Source: Cerina sp048266425
GTDB taxonomy: Bacteria; Bacteroidota; Bacteroidia; Flavobacteriales; Flavobacteriaceae
Length of the DNA stretch: 64,000 nucleotides
Assembly: GCA_048266425.1 (NCBI GenBank)
Contig: JBLWZN010000006.1
Coordinates: forward strand, 1 to 64,000
Direction of reading: 5' to 3'
The position numbers were made by a program, and so were the translations under genes. The notes beneath the pieces were generated by a model. The model saw only the letters and a program-made list of their open reading frames with translations. It searched no databases and was not told where the DNA came from. Numbering within the stretch: position 1 is the stretch's first letter; each line of letters starts with the position of its first letter. Positions 25,488 to 35,200 of the stretch are shown here, piece after piece.

Positions 25488-26459
25488 CTACTTCCTTCCC
25501 AAGAGGTAATTTTTATACCAATAATTGGGATCGGTAAATTCAGCTTTGATTTCTAGTTCCGCTTCTTCGGTCAACCATCTTACCATATTATCGTCATATT
25601 TCTGTGAGGTCTCTGTATGAATGGTCTCCCATTGCCTAAACTGCAGTTCAATTTCCAATTTTTCAATTCTTACCGTTTGGGCAACCTTGGAAACCAAAAA
25701 ACTTTTGGCGGCACCCGTTTCGGGGTCGTAGACTTCCCAGTGCAGAAATTTATCAAGGTCGAAATTGCCTTCAAGCTCCCGGTTTATTCTCGTTAAAATA
25801 TTTTTGTTAAAGGCCTCGGTTATCCCCGTTGCATCGTTATAGGCATTGAGAATGGTCCGCGGATCCTTCTTTTGGTCAAATCCGATAAATAGAAGGTCGT
25901 TCCTATTCATACTTTCCCTCAGCTTAAATAAAAAATCTATTGCTTGTTGGTGACCCATGTTTCCAATGTTGGAACCCAGAAAAAGAATGACATTTCTAGT
26001 GCCGTTATATCGTTTTATGCTTTTTAAGGCTTCAAAATACGTGCCTTGTAGTGGACTTACAGATACTTGGGGCAATTCTTCGCGAAGGGAATTTTTCAAC
26101 TGCTCCAGAATGTTTTTACTTATATCTACGGGGAAATAGTTGAATTTTTCTTTTTTTCCGGATAAATGTCTCAACAATATTTTGGTCTTCTTCCCGTCCC
26201 CGGCTCCCAGTTCAATAAGATTAAATGGATCGGTTCCGTTGACGAACCAATCGGTAATTTCGGATTTATATTTTTCAAGGATTTCAAACTCGCAATCGGT
26301 AAGGTAGTATTCTGGCATTGCCATGATCCGCTGAAAGAGCGAATCCCCTTGTTTGTCATAGAAAAATTTGGACGGGAGGCGTTTGGGGCTGTGGGTCAAA
26401 CCGTCATATACTTCCTCGCCAAAAAGTGTCTCAAATACGGAATTGGTATTTACCTCCAT
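25488..26459 (-). CDS. egtD: L-histidine N-alpha-methyltransferase (EgtD)
   Basis: A 323-residue SAM-dependent methyltransferase that makes hercynine from histidine, the first step of ergothioneine synthesis. Family markers are SPKRLPSKFFYDKQGDSLFQ near the N-terminus, YYLTDCEFEIL, the SAM loop ELGAGDGKKT and FLGSNIGNM. It lies 104 nt downstream of egtB on the same strand, the usual two-gene ergothioneine set. Confidence 0.93.
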   Translation of the reverse strand: MEVNTNSVFETLFGEEVYDGLTHSPKRLPSKFFYDKQGDSLFQRIMAMPEYYLTDCEFEILEKYKSEITDWFVNGTDPFNLIELGAGDGKKTKILLRHLSGKKEKFNYFPVDISKNILEQLKNSLREELPQVSVSPLQGTYFEALKSIKRYNGTRNVILFLGSNIGNMGHQQAIDFLFKLRESMNRNDLLFIGFDQKKDPRTILNAYNDATGITEAFNKNILTRINRELEGNFDLDKFLHWEVYDPETGAAKSFLVSKVAQTVRIEKLEIELQFRQWETIHTETSQKYDDNMVRWLTEEAELEIKAEFTDPNYWYKNYLLGRK

Positions 26460-26563
26460 GTCTTTTTAATGTTTGTGAATACGGTTTTATTTTCGCCTAT
26501 AAAGTTCGGGAACAGGACTAACTCGGGTTTTGGGCTTAATGGCCCGACACTATTAAGTCGAAA

Positions 26564-27724
26564 TTATTTGGCTAACCTTAATCCGGTAAATTGCCAACGT
26601 AAAGGGGGCTGAAAAAAATTTCGATAAGTTGGCCGTGTATGTTTGGATGGAGTAGCTATTGATCCCCCACGTAGAACTTTCTGATTGACCATAAATTTAC
26701 CGTTGTACTCTCCCAGGGCACCGTCGGCCTTTTTATAGCCGGGGTAGGGAAGATAGGCGCTTTCCGTCCATTCCCAACGCTTTCCCCAAGGAAAAAGGGA
26801 TTGTGCGGTTTCCCATTCAAATTCGGTCGGCAAGCGGCTGTCCTTCCAATGTGCATATGCAAAGGCCTCGTAGTAAGAAATATGGGTCAAGGGTGATCGG
26901 ATGTCCAATTTTTGGAGCCCCTTAAGGGTATAATGGTGCCACTGACCATCAATTTTGTGCCAATAAAGTGGTGTGTGAATTTTATTTTGATTCACCCAGT
27001 CCCAACCATCGGAATGCCAAAGGTCAAACCGTTGATACCCCCCGGCTGCCATAAATTCCATAAACTCCCCATTGGTCACCAATTTATTGGAAATTTGATA
27101 GGGTTGTAAGTAAACTTTGTGCCGGCCCAGCTCGTTATCGTAACAAAACACATCGCTGTTATGGCCAATTTCATAGACCCCTTCCTCAACCGGAATCCAT
27201 TCCCCAGGATGATTTTCGATCAAATGTTCTTCAGGGAAGTCGGCGTATTTGGGGAACAGCGGGTTGTTGCCCAAGATATATTTGATATCGGTCAGCAAAA
27301 GTTCTTGATGCTGTTTTTCGTGATGGATACCGATTTCCAACAAGGCATGGATTTCCTGGTTTCTTGATTTTTGGAAAAACGTTTTTACAACATTTGTCAC
27401 GTAGTGGCGATACTCATAGATTCTATGAACGGAAGGTCGCGAAAGATTGCCACGATCGGTTCTAATTACCCTTTTGCCCACGGTTTCGTAATAGCTGTTG
27501 AACACAAAGGAGAAATCCGGATCAAAAATCTTGTAATTTTCGGCATGGGGCTTAAGGATGAACTCCTCAAAAAACCAGGTTGTATGGCCCAAATGCCATT
27601 TGGGAGGCGAAACATCGACAATTGGCTGTACCACGTAATCTTCAATTTCGAGCGGCTTACAAATGGTTTCCGTTCTATTTCGAGTTTCTAGAAAGAAATC
27701 CAATAGTGTATCACTTAACACCAT
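26564..27724 (-). CDS. egtB: EgtB-type sulfoxide synthase
   Basis: A 386-residue non-heme iron enzyme that forms the C-S bond between hercynine and a thiol donor. The DinB-like N-terminal domain has WHLGHTTWFFEEF and HHEKQHQELL, giving the iron-binding HxxxHxE. The C-terminal formylglycine-generating-like domain has NGEFMEFMAAGGY, RLPTEFEWE and KVLRGGS. No egtA, egtC or egtE is nearby. Whether the donor is cysteine or gamma-glutamylcysteine cannot be read here. Confidence 0.92.
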   Translation of the reverse strand: MVLSDTLLDFFLETRNRTETICKPLEIEDYVVQPIVDVSPPKWHLGHTTWFFEEFILKPHAENYKIFDPDFSFVFNSYYETVGKRVIRTDRGNLSRPSVHRIYEYRHYVTNVVKTFFQKSRNQEIHALLEIGIHHEKQHQELLLTDIKYILGNNPLFPKYADFPEEHLIENHPGEWIPVEEGVYEIGHNSDVFCYDNELGRHKVYLQPYQISNKLVTNGEFMEFMAAGGYQRFDLWHSDGWDWVNQNKIHTPLYWHKIDGQWHHYTLKGLQKLDIRSPLTHISYYEAFAYAHWKDSRLPTEFEWETAQSLFPWGKRWEWTESAYLPYPGYKKADGALGEYNGKFMVNQKVLRGGSIATPSKHTRPTYRNFFQPPLRWQFTGLRLAK

Positions 27725-27796
27725 AACGGGCAGATTTTACCCTAAAGTTAAGAAACTTGCGCCACCAAAAGTTGATCCAATAAAATTAAAAATTGA

Positions 27797-28621
27797 TTAA
27801 ATAGCGACGGCCCCTTTAATATGGGGATAGGGATCATAATCCAACAGCGTAAAATCCCCGAACTTAAAATCGAAAATATTCTTTACTTCGGGATTAAGGA
27901 CCATTTTGGGCAAGGGCTTGGGCTCTCGGCTCAATTGTAACTTGATCTGCTCCATATGATTGTTGTAGATATGGGCGTCGCCAAAGGTGTGTATGAAATC
28001 CCCCGGCTCGTATCCGCATACCTGGGCTACCATCATGGTAAAAAGGGCATAGGAAGCTATGTTAAAAGGTACGCCGAGAAAAATATCCGCGCTGCGCTGG
28101 TACAACTGACAGGAAAGCTTTCCGTTGGCCACATAGAATTGAAAAAAGGCATGACATGGAGGTAAGGCCGCTTTTCCGTTCGATACGTTTTCTGCGAAGG
28201 ACTTGGACGTATCGGGCAGCACACTTGGGTTCCATGCGGAAACGAGCATACGTCGGCTGTTAGGGTTGTTTTTTAGGGTGTCTATTACTTCTTTGATCTG
28301 GTCAATTTCATCCCCGTTCCAGTTACGCCATTGATATCCGTATACTGGACCAAGATTCCCGTTTTCATCGGCCCATTCGTTCCAGATTCTGACCCCGTTT
28401 TCCTGTAGGTAGGAAATATTCGTGTCGCCCTTTAAAAACCACAACAACTCGTGTACAATGGATTTAAGGTGTAATTTTTTGGTGGTAACCATAGGGAAAC
28501 CCTTGCTGAGGTCAAATCGCATTTGGTATCCAAATACGCTCAAAGTCCCAGTTCCGGTCCGATCGCCTTTTGGATTACCCGTGTCCAGTACATGCTTAAG
28601 TAAATCGTGGTATTGTTTCAT
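27797..28621 (-). CDS. thyA: thymidylate synthase
   Basis: A 274-residue ThyA that methylates dUMP with methylene-tetrahydrofolate. The catalytic cysteine is C156 in LPPCHAFFQF. Other signatures are DRTGTGTLSVFG, WNEWADENGNLGPVYG, QRSADIFLGVPFNIASYA and FGDAHIYNNH. Its product dihydrofolate is recycled by FolA (22636). Confidence 0.97.
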   Translation of the reverse strand: MKQYHDLLKHVLDTGNPKGDRTGTGTLSVFGYQMRFDLSKGFPMVTTKKLHLKSIVHELLWFLKGDTNISYLQENGVRIWNEWADENGNLGPVYGYQWRNWNGDEIDQIKEVIDTLKNNPNSRRMLVSAWNPSVLPDTSKSFAENVSNGKAALPPCHAFFQFYVANGKLSCQLYQRSADIFLGVPFNIASYALFTMMVAQVCGYEPGDFIHTFGDAHIYNNHMEQIKLQLSREPKPLPKMVLNPEVKNIFDFKFGDFTLLDYDPYPHIKGAVAI

Positions 28622-28777
28622 TGCACCTAGCTCCCCGAAGGGTGGATTTTTAAATGTTTCTAGTTTAAATAGATGGTAAAATTAAGCAAAGTACACCACA
28701 GGTCGGGAGTAAAACCAAGACAGTTATCAAAAATTATCAACGAGCAAAAAGTAGCTGCCCCCTTTGGGTAATCGGAC

Positions 28778-29388
28778 TTATTTTTTAACAACAAGAAGGA
28801 AATGTCCGCCATTACCTTCTGGGACGAACTGTTTGTCCAATAAAATAAAGCCAGTGGAAGTAAACCATGTTAGGTAGGTTTCAATATCTGTATGGCTCCA
28901 ATACATGCTAATTCCTGCTTCTAACCAATCATTTTCTGTACCCGTCCAATTTTTTGCACCGACAATTGCCATAAATATTCCATTTGGGCGGAGCCACTGA
29001 TAAATTGAGGAAATCAAATCTTGTTGTTCCTCCAATGGAATATGAATAATGGAATAGAATGCTAAAATCGCGTCAAATGAACTGCGAGCGAATGATAATT
29101 TGGTGAAATCACTTACCAGGAAATTTGCTTCCGGCTACTATATCGGGCTTGTTCTATTTGCACGGGGGAAATATCGACACCTAAATAGTCAAAATCCTTA
29201 CTTAAGATTTTAGCTACTGGCATTCCATTCGCACAACCCAAATCCAAAATGGAGCTTCCCTCTGCCAAGTTTTTCAAAAATGTATTCAGCCAAATAGGAT
29301 ATTTATCCAGATGGACATTCTTAAAACATCTGCTGTAACTTTCTCCAAGGTTATCATAACCTTTCTTTACGAGTTTTTTTGGTTCCAT
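28778..29388 (-). pseudogene. class I SAM-dependent methyltransferase, frameshifted
   Basis: The 5' part (29388 to about 29125) encodes VKKGYDNLGESYS and the SAM motif SSILDLGCANGMPVAKIL, then DYLGVDISPVQIEQAR, and runs into a TAG-type stop after RKQISW. Shifting frame near 29135 continues the same protein: EANFLVSDFTKLSF, FDAILAFYSIIHIPLEEQ and LRPNGIFMAIVGAKNW, to the stop at 28778. One lost base explains the break; a sequencing error is the alternative. Substrate unknown. Confidence 0.8.
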
Positions 29389-29554
29389 TTTGTTTATGCC
29401 TTTTGATACCGTTCTTAGTTTGCTGATAGGCAATTTAAATCAAAAGCTTCCGTTTTCTGTTCCCTGTACCTAACGAATGCGCTCCAAAGCTGATGGAAGG
29501 TGCTTTTGGCAAAGTGGCCTGCATTAAATGGAGGGGATTAAGGGATGGGACTTC

Positions 29555-31018
29555 CTACCCCAAAATCATTCCCGCTATGGTAGCGGACAGCAATGAGGCC
29601 AAGGTACCTCCAAGGACGGCCTTCATTCCGAATTCGGACAAGGTTTTGCGCTGGCCGGGGGCCAAAGACCCAATTCCGCCGATCTGGATCCCGATAGACG
29701 CAAAATTGGCAAAGCCACATAACATATAGGTAGCCATGATAACCGACTTGTTGAAAGTAAAATGGACCCCTTCGGAGGCATTTTTAAGGTCGGCCAACTG
29801 AATGTAGCCAATAAACTCGCTCGCGGCCAACTTAACTCCCAATAATTGTCCCATAAGCATCATATCTTCCTTGGCCACGCCTATTATCCACATCAATGGG
29901 GCAAAAACAATTCCGAGAACCGATTCCAAAGAGAATTTGTCAAAAGAAGTGTGAGCAGCGATCCATCCATTTAGGGAAGTAATGTCTCCGAACCAATTAA
30001 AAATACCATTGATCATCGCGATAAAGGCCACGAAAACCAGAAGCATGGCACCGACGTTGACAGCAAGCTTTAGCCCTTCGGTGGTACCGTTGGAAATTGC
30101 GTCCAAAAGATTGCTGCCAATCTTTTCGTGGGAAATCTTAATGTTCGTGTCGATCGCTTCGGTCTGGGGATATAAAATTTTCGAAACTATGATGGCCCCT
30201 GGAGCGGCCATTACGGAGGCTGCCAATAAATGTCGGGCAAACTCAAGGCGCAATTGTTCGTCGTTTCCTCCCAAAAATCCGATGTACGCTGCCAATACCC
30301 CACCTGCAACCGTGGCCATCCCCCCGACCATAACGAGAAGAATTTCGGACTTGTTCATTTTTTCCAGATAGGCTTTTATCAATAGGGGGGCTTCGGTTTG
30401 GCCCAGAAATATATTACCTGCCACGGAGAGGCTCTCGGCCCCGGAAATCCCCAAGGATTTTGTAAGTAGCCACGCCAATCCCTTAACTATTTTTTGAATA
30501 ATGCCGAGATAGAAAAGAACAGATGTCAACGCAGAAAAAAAGATAATGGTCGGCAGGATCTGAAAAGCAAATATGTACCCTATGTTAGGGTTGTCCAGAT
30601 CGAGCAGGCTGCCGAGCAGGAATTTGCTGCCGGCCAGGGTATAGTCCAGTATATTGACAAAGATCTGCCCTACTTCCGTAAATCCCATTTGGATAAAGTG
30701 AACCTTGAGAACGCCGATAGCCAACAGTAATTGAATGGACAATCCAATACCCACTGTTTTCCAGTTGATTGCCTTTCGGTTAGCGCTGAAGAGATAGGAA
30801 ATGGCAATGAGGGCCAGCATTCCAATGATGCCCCGACCTAGGCTTCCAAATGAAAACCCCTGACTGGGGATTATGTGGGCGTTCGATCGGTCGGCAATGT
30901 CGTTGATGATGGTAGTCTCTACAACTGGTTTAAGACTGTCCGGAAATATATGGTTTTGTGCGAAGGAAGAAAAACTTATTAGGAGTACAAATAAAAGAAT
31001 CGAACGGCTGTATTTCAT
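29555..31018 (-). CDS. concentrative nucleoside transporter (NupC/CNT family)
   Basis: A 487-residue sodium- or proton-coupled nucleoside importer in the inner membrane. It has an N-terminal signal-like segment (SILLFVLLISFSSFAQN), a long extra-cytoplasmic leader typical of Bacteroidota CNTs, then the CNT core with GNIFLGQTEAPLLIKAYLEK and the C-terminal CGFANFASIGIQIGGIG, which line the nucleoside site. It may supply nucleosides for salvage, with the dNK gene at 41135 as a possible partner. Confidence 0.93.
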   Translation of the reverse strand: MKYSRSILLFVLLISFSSFAQNHIFPDSLKPVVETTIINDIADRSNAHIIPSQGFSFGSLGRGIIGMLALIAISYLFSANRKAINWKTVGIGLSIQLLLAIGVLKVHFIQMGFTEVGQIFVNILDYTLAGSKFLLGSLLDLDNPNIGYIFAFQILPTIIFFSALTSVLFYLGIIQKIVKGLAWLLTKSLGISGAESLSVAGNIFLGQTEAPLLIKAYLEKMNKSEILLVMVGGMATVAGGVLAAYIGFLGGNDEQLRLEFARHLLAASVMAAPGAIIVSKILYPQTEAIDTNIKISHEKIGSNLLDAISNGTTEGLKLAVNVGAMLLVFVAFIAMINGIFNWFGDITSLNGWIAAHTSFDKFSLESVLGIVFAPLMWIIGVAKEDMMLMGQLLGVKLAASEFIGYIQLADLKNASEGVHFTFNKSVIMATYMLCGFANFASIGIQIGGIGSLAPGQRKTLSEFGMKAVLGGTLASLLSATIAGMILG

Positions 31019-31121
31019 TCTTTTTTATGGGTTATTGGGTTTCTAGGTTACCAGATAGTCAAGGAGGTTATTAAAATCGCTTCAATAGCGTTGGTCTCGA
31101 TGCTTATATTTGTTTCGATTC

Positions 31122-31751
31122 CTATTTCCGTTTAGAGATTTCGTCCCGTAATTTGGCAGCTTTTTCGTAGTCTTCGCTGGCCACCGCCTTGTCCAATTCC
31201 TGATAGAGCTCTTCAACCGTAAGTTCTTTATAGGCATCGGAAGCACTGCTGTCAATTTCCACGGTTTCACCCTCTTGGAGGATCTCGTCCACCATAATAC
31301 TGTCCGCATTGTCTTCCTTGACCTTATCCTTTGTGGAGAATTTTAGGAAAATCCCCGCCTTGTCAAGTATAGTCTTGTAGGTAAATATGGGTGCATCGAA
31401 CCTAAGTGCCAACGCAATGGCATCACTGGTCCGGGCATCGATGATTTCTTCTATTTTATCCCTTTCGCATATAATGCTCGAATAAAATACCCCATCGACC
31501 AGTTTGTGAATAATGACTTGTTTTACGACAATGTCAAATCTATCGGCAAAATTCTTAAATAGGTCATGGGTTAATGGCCTCGGTGGTTTTATTTCCTTTT
31601 CTAGGGCAATGGCGATCGACTGTGCCTCAAAAGCCCCGATAACTATTGGTAGTTTACGATCCCCTTCCACTTCATTTAAAATGAGGGCATAGGCGCCATT
31701 TTGTGTTTGGCTATATGATATTCCCTTAATTTTTAATCTTACCAAGCTCAT
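31122..31751 (-). CDS. bifunctional nuclease family protein
   Basis: A 209-residue protein with the BFN (DUF151) domain over about 1-150: YALILNEVEGDRKLPIVIGA, FEAQSIAIALE and ARTSDAIALALRFDAPIF. A C-terminal UvrB/UvrC motif follows at about 180-209 (DKAVASEDYEKAAKLRDEI). Plant relatives show DNase and RNase activity; the bacterial role is uncertain. Confidence 0.9.
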   Translation of the reverse strand: MSLVRLKIKGISYSQTQNGAYALILNEVEGDRKLPIVIGAFEAQSIAIALEKEIKPPRPLTHDLFKNFADRFDIVVKQVIIHKLVDGVFYSSIICERDKIEEIIDARTSDAIALALRFDAPIFTYKTILDKAGIFLKFSTKDKVKEDNADSIMVDEILQEGETVEIDSSASDAYKELTVEELYQELDKAVASEDYEKAAKLRDEISKRK

Positions 31752-31767
31752 AATCTACAATATACCT

Positions 31768-31819
31768 TAAAGGGCTGTTTAAACAAAAGGGTATGACCTA
31801 TTATTTAAACAGCCCTTTA
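31768..31819. terminator. hairpin between etfA and the nuclease gene
   Basis: TAAAGGGCTGTTTAAA (31768-31783) pairs exactly with TTTAAACAGCCCTTTA (31804-31819) across a 20-nt loop. It lies downstream of etfA on the minus strand. No long T-run follows, so termination or mRNA 3'-end protection are both possible. Confidence 0.55.
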
Positions 31820-31840
31820 GGGGGGTCAATTTAGCAAAAA

Positions 31841-32809
31841 TTAAGCGTTTTGAGCTTTAAATTCCTTTAATTTTTCAGTGAGTTTGGGCACTACCTCAAA
31901 GGCATCACCTACAATTCCGTAGTCTGCAGCCTTAAAAAAGGGAGCTTCTGGGTCGGTATTTATCACCAATTTAGTCTTGGAGGCGCTAACCCCGGCCAAA
32001 TGTTGAATTGCTCCAGAGATGCCGATGGCGATGTACAGATTGCTGGCAACTGGCTTTCCCGTTTGTCCAACGTGTTCCCCGTGAGGGCGCCATCCCATGT
32101 CGGAAACCGGTTTTGAACAGGCGGTAGCAGCACCCAAAACCTTGGCGAGATCTTCGATCATGCCCCAATTTTCAGGACCCTTGAGTCCACGTCCGCCCGA
32201 GACAACGATATCAGCATCGGCAATGGTCACTTTACCGGCCACCTTGTCCACTTCTATGGGTTTGGTGCTTAGGTCATCGTCGCTAACGACGGGGTCAAAA
32301 GGTTCCGTGGTGATCGCAGTTTTGTTTTCCAAAACCCCAAACGCGTTGTTCGATACTCCTATTATCTTTACTTCTGTATTTATTTGGGTATGGGCAAAGC
32401 CTTTATTGCTAAATGCCGTGTGTTTTACACTGAACGGATTCGTGCTTTCCGGGGCTGCAACCGCGTTGGGTACATAACCTGCGTGTAATTTACCCGCAAG
32501 AATGGGCGCAAGATACTTGGCATCCATTCCGGAACCAATTATGATTACCGTTGCGTTTTCTTTTTTTACCGCTTGTTCTATCGCATGCGCATAGGCTTTG
32601 GCGTTAAAAGTCTTTAATTTGTCATTGGCAATTTGCAGCAATTTGGAAACCCCGTGGCTACCCAAATTTTCACTGCTATTTACATTGAAGGATACTGCCG
32701 TGACGGTTGTACCCAATTGTTTTGCTACTTCATGGGCGTAAGAGGCAACCTCATAGGCGCTTTTCTTAAATTTCCCATTTTCCGATTCTGTATATACTAA
32801 AACTGACAT
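31841..32809 (-). CDS. etfA: electron transfer flavoprotein alpha subunit
   Basis: A 322-residue FAD-binding subunit. The C-terminal FAD domain shows GGRGLKGPENWGMIEDLA, GQTGKPVASNLYIAIGISGA and VINTDPEAPFFKAADYGIVG. With EtfB it carries electrons from acyl-CoA dehydrogenases to the quinone pool. It lies downstream of etfB with a 139-nt gap. Confidence 0.96.
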   Translation of the reverse strand: MSVLVYTESENGKFKKSAYEVASYAHEVAKQLGTTVTAVSFNVNSSENLGSHGVSKLLQIANDKLKTFNAKAYAHAIEQAVKKENATVIIIGSGMDAKYLAPILAGKLHAGYVPNAVAAPESTNPFSVKHTAFSNKGFAHTQINTEVKIIGVSNNAFGVLENKTAITTEPFDPVVSDDDLSTKPIEVDKVAGKVTIADADIVVSGGRGLKGPENWGMIEDLAKVLGAATACSKPVSDMGWRPHGEHVGQTGKPVASNLYIAIGISGAIQHLAGVSASKTKLVINTDPEAPFFKAADYGIVGDAFEVVPKLTEKLKEFKAQNA

Positions 32810-32948
32810 GGTCTTGTTTTTTTGTTGTTTCTGGTTTCTAGTTTCAGGTTTGGCTTTTTAACTTTGAACCTTTAACCTTGAACTCTTCTGCCTACTTATA
32901 GTTTTTTAATATCAACGATTATTTTTGTCTTGTCTGTTGCGCTTCCAT

Positions 32949-33695
32949 CTAGATTACCTTCGCTTCGTTGTGCAACAAATCGATCAACTCGTCCAGATTA
33001 TTTGGGTCTATCATTTTTATGGGGCCTTTTGGTGCGGGTTTGTCAAATTTGGTGTCTTGGGTAGCCTTTGTGGCATTAACCGGTTCCACGATGTTGAGTT
33101 TCTTTTGCCGTGCCATCATAATGCCCCTCATATTTGGGATCTTGAGGTCGCTTTCTTGTACCAGTCCTTTTTGTCCCCCGATAATTAAGGGTAGGGTAGT
33201 GGCAATTTTTTCCTTGCCACCATCTATTTCACGGATTGCCGTGGCATTGCTGCCTTCAATTTCCAATCCAATACAGGTATTGACAAAGTTGATGTCCAAT
33301 AGGGCAGCAATGATCCCCGGGACCATTCCTCCGTTGTAATCAATACTTTCCCTTCCGGCGATGATCAAATCATACTCCCCCTTCTTAATCACTTCCGCCA
33401 ATTGTTGGGCCACAAAAAATCCATCGGTAGGTTCGGAATCGACCCTAATGGCTTCATCGGCACCTATGGCCAGTGCTTTCCGTATGGTTGGCTCGGTCTG
33501 TTGCCCGCCAACGGTAGCCACATGGACGGTTGCACCTTGCTTCTCCTTGAACCACATGGCACGGGTAAGTCCAAATTCGTCATTTGGATTGATTACGAAC
33601 TGTACCCCAGTGGTGTCGAATTGAGTATTGTCCGCCGTAAAGTTTATCTTGGATGTTGTGTCCGGGACATTACTGATACAAACTAAAATTTTCAT
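32949..33695 (-). CDS. etfB: electron transfer flavoprotein beta subunit
   Basis: A 248-residue EtfB: MKILVCISNVPDTTSKINF, NPNDEFGLTRAMW, the AMP-binding loop region DLIIAGRESIDYNGGMVPGI and the recognition region with ATTLPLIIGGQKGLVQESDL. Partner of EtfA. It is divergent from pdhB. Confidence 0.96.
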   Translation of the reverse strand: MKILVCISNVPDTTSKINFTADNTQFDTTGVQFVINPNDEFGLTRAMWFKEKQGATVHVATVGGQQTEPTIRKALAIGADEAIRVDSEPTDGFFVAQQLAEVIKKGEYDLIIAGRESIDYNGGMVPGIIAALLDINFVNTCIGLEIEGSNATAIREIDGGKEKIATTLPLIIGGQKGLVQESDLKIPNMRGIMMARQKKLNIVEPVNATKATQDTKFDKPAPKGPIKMIDPNNLDELIDLLHNEAKVI

Positions 33696-34110
33696 ACGCT
33701 TAACTCTTTTTAGTTACTTGGAAATTAATAAATCAAAGAACCTGCCTGAATCACTGGTCGGGCAGGTAGGGAACGTATAATACCGCCACGCTCCCATATT
33801 GGCCCCGAAGTTTTGGGGCTTAATACTCTTTTCATCCATCGTTTGTTTAATGGGTTGATGTTGATATCATTTAGATTTTACCGATGATATCCATGTCGAA
33901 AATACCGGACGAATGGGTTGAAATTAAGTGGTGCTAAGATATGTAATATATTTGAAAATTACTATGCATGCATAGTAATTTTTACATGTAAATTTAATTA
34001 TACGCGTCGGGTAATTGATATATTATTTCCTATTTTTGCTTGCATTTTAATATTGACCTTATTTTTTAATTGTTTAAAAATTTAAACAAGTTCAATAACA
34101 ATCCAAAGAA
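33696..34110. promoter_or_regulatory. divergent etfB/pdhB control region with a 28-bp palindrome
   Basis: A 415-nt gap without genes. At 33955-33982 lies a perfect 28-bp palindrome with half-site AAAATTACTATGCA, a strong candidate operator for a dimeric regulator. A pdhB-side -7 box TATTTTTG is at 34031-34038. Near etfB, ACCTGCCTG and CGGGCAGGT form a hairpin in the leader (33740-33767). Confidence 0.65.
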
Positions 34111-35088
34111 ATGAAAACAATACAGTTTAGGGAAGCCATTTGCGAGGCCATGTCCGAAGAGATGAGAAGGGACGAGACTATCTATCTAATGGGCGAGGAA
34201 GTAGCCGAGTACAACGGAGCATATAAAGCTTCCAAAGGGATGTTGGACGAATTTGGTCCGGAGCGGGTCATAGACACCCCGATTTCCGAATTGGGTTTTT
34301 CCGGTATCGCAGTTGGTTCTGCCATGAACGGCAATAGGCCTATTGTGGAGTTTATGACTTTCAACTTTGCCTTGGTAGGAATCGATCAAATAATCAACAA
34401 TGCGGCCAAAATACGACAGATGTCCGGCGGACAGTTTAATTGTCCGATCGTTTTTCGTGGACCTACCGGTTCTGCGGGACAATTGGGGGCAACCCATTCC
34501 CAGGCCTTTGAAAGTTGGTATGCCAACTGTCCAGGACTCAAGGTTGTGGTGCCGTCCAATCCCAAGGACGCCAAAGGACTATTAAAAGCGTCCATTAGGG
34601 ATGATGACCCTGTCATTTTTATGGAATCCGAACAAATGTACGGGGATAAAGGTGAAACACCAGAGGAGGATTATATCATACCCTTGGGAGTCGCCGACGT
34701 TAAGCGGGAAGGCAAGGATGTGACCATCGTTTCATTTGGCAAGATCATCAAAGAGGCCTTTAAGGCGGCGGAAGAATTGGAAAAGGATGGCATTAGCTGT
34801 GAAATAATAGACCTTCGTACCGTGCGCCCGATGGACCATGATACGATTCTTAAATCCGTCAAAAAGACGAACAGACTCATAATTTTGGAAGAGGCATGGC
34901 CATTTGGCAATGTAGCCACGGAGATTACCTATCAGGTACAATTCCAAGCATTCGATTATTTGGATGCCCCTATCATTAAAATTAACACCGCCGATACCCC
35001 AGCTCCTTATTCTCCAGTTCTTTTGGCGGAATGGTTGCCCAATCATGAGGACGTCATTAAAGCTGTAAAGAAAGTGTTGTATAAATAA
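34111..35088 (+). CDS. pdhB: pyruvate dehydrogenase E1 beta subunit
   Basis: A 325-residue transketolase-like beta subunit that joins E1 alpha and uses thiamine diphosphate to decarboxylate pyruvate. Markers: YLMGEEVAEYNGAYKASKG, DTPISELGFSGIAVGSAM, VEFMTFNF, GAVGxxA-like FRGPTGSAGQLGATHSQ and DLRTVRPMDHDTI. The alpha subunit and E2/E3 are not in this window, so the complex is split. Confidence 0.94.
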   Translation: MKTIQFREAICEAMSEEMRRDETIYLMGEEVAEYNGAYKASKGMLDEFGPERVIDTPISELGFSGIAVGSAMNGNRPIVEFMTFNFALVGIDQIINNAAKIRQMSGGQFNCPIVFRGPTGSAGQLGATHSQAFESWYANCPGLKVVVPSNPKDAKGLLKASIRDDDPVIFMESEQMYGDKGETPEEDYIIPLGVADVKREGKDVTIVSFGKIIKEAFKAAEELEKDGISCEIIDLRTVRPMDHDTILKSVKKTNRLIILEEAWPFGNVATEITYQVQFQAFDYLDAPIIKINTADTPAPYSPVLLAEWLPNHEDVIKAVKKVLYK

Positions 35089-35200
35089 GGAAGACAATAT
35101 AAATAGAAACATAGCTTTGTCGGCCTTTGGGTCGGTGAAGCTTTTGTTTTTTAATAGGGGAGCTCGTTAAACAGATATGACTCCTTGGCAAAACGATTTA

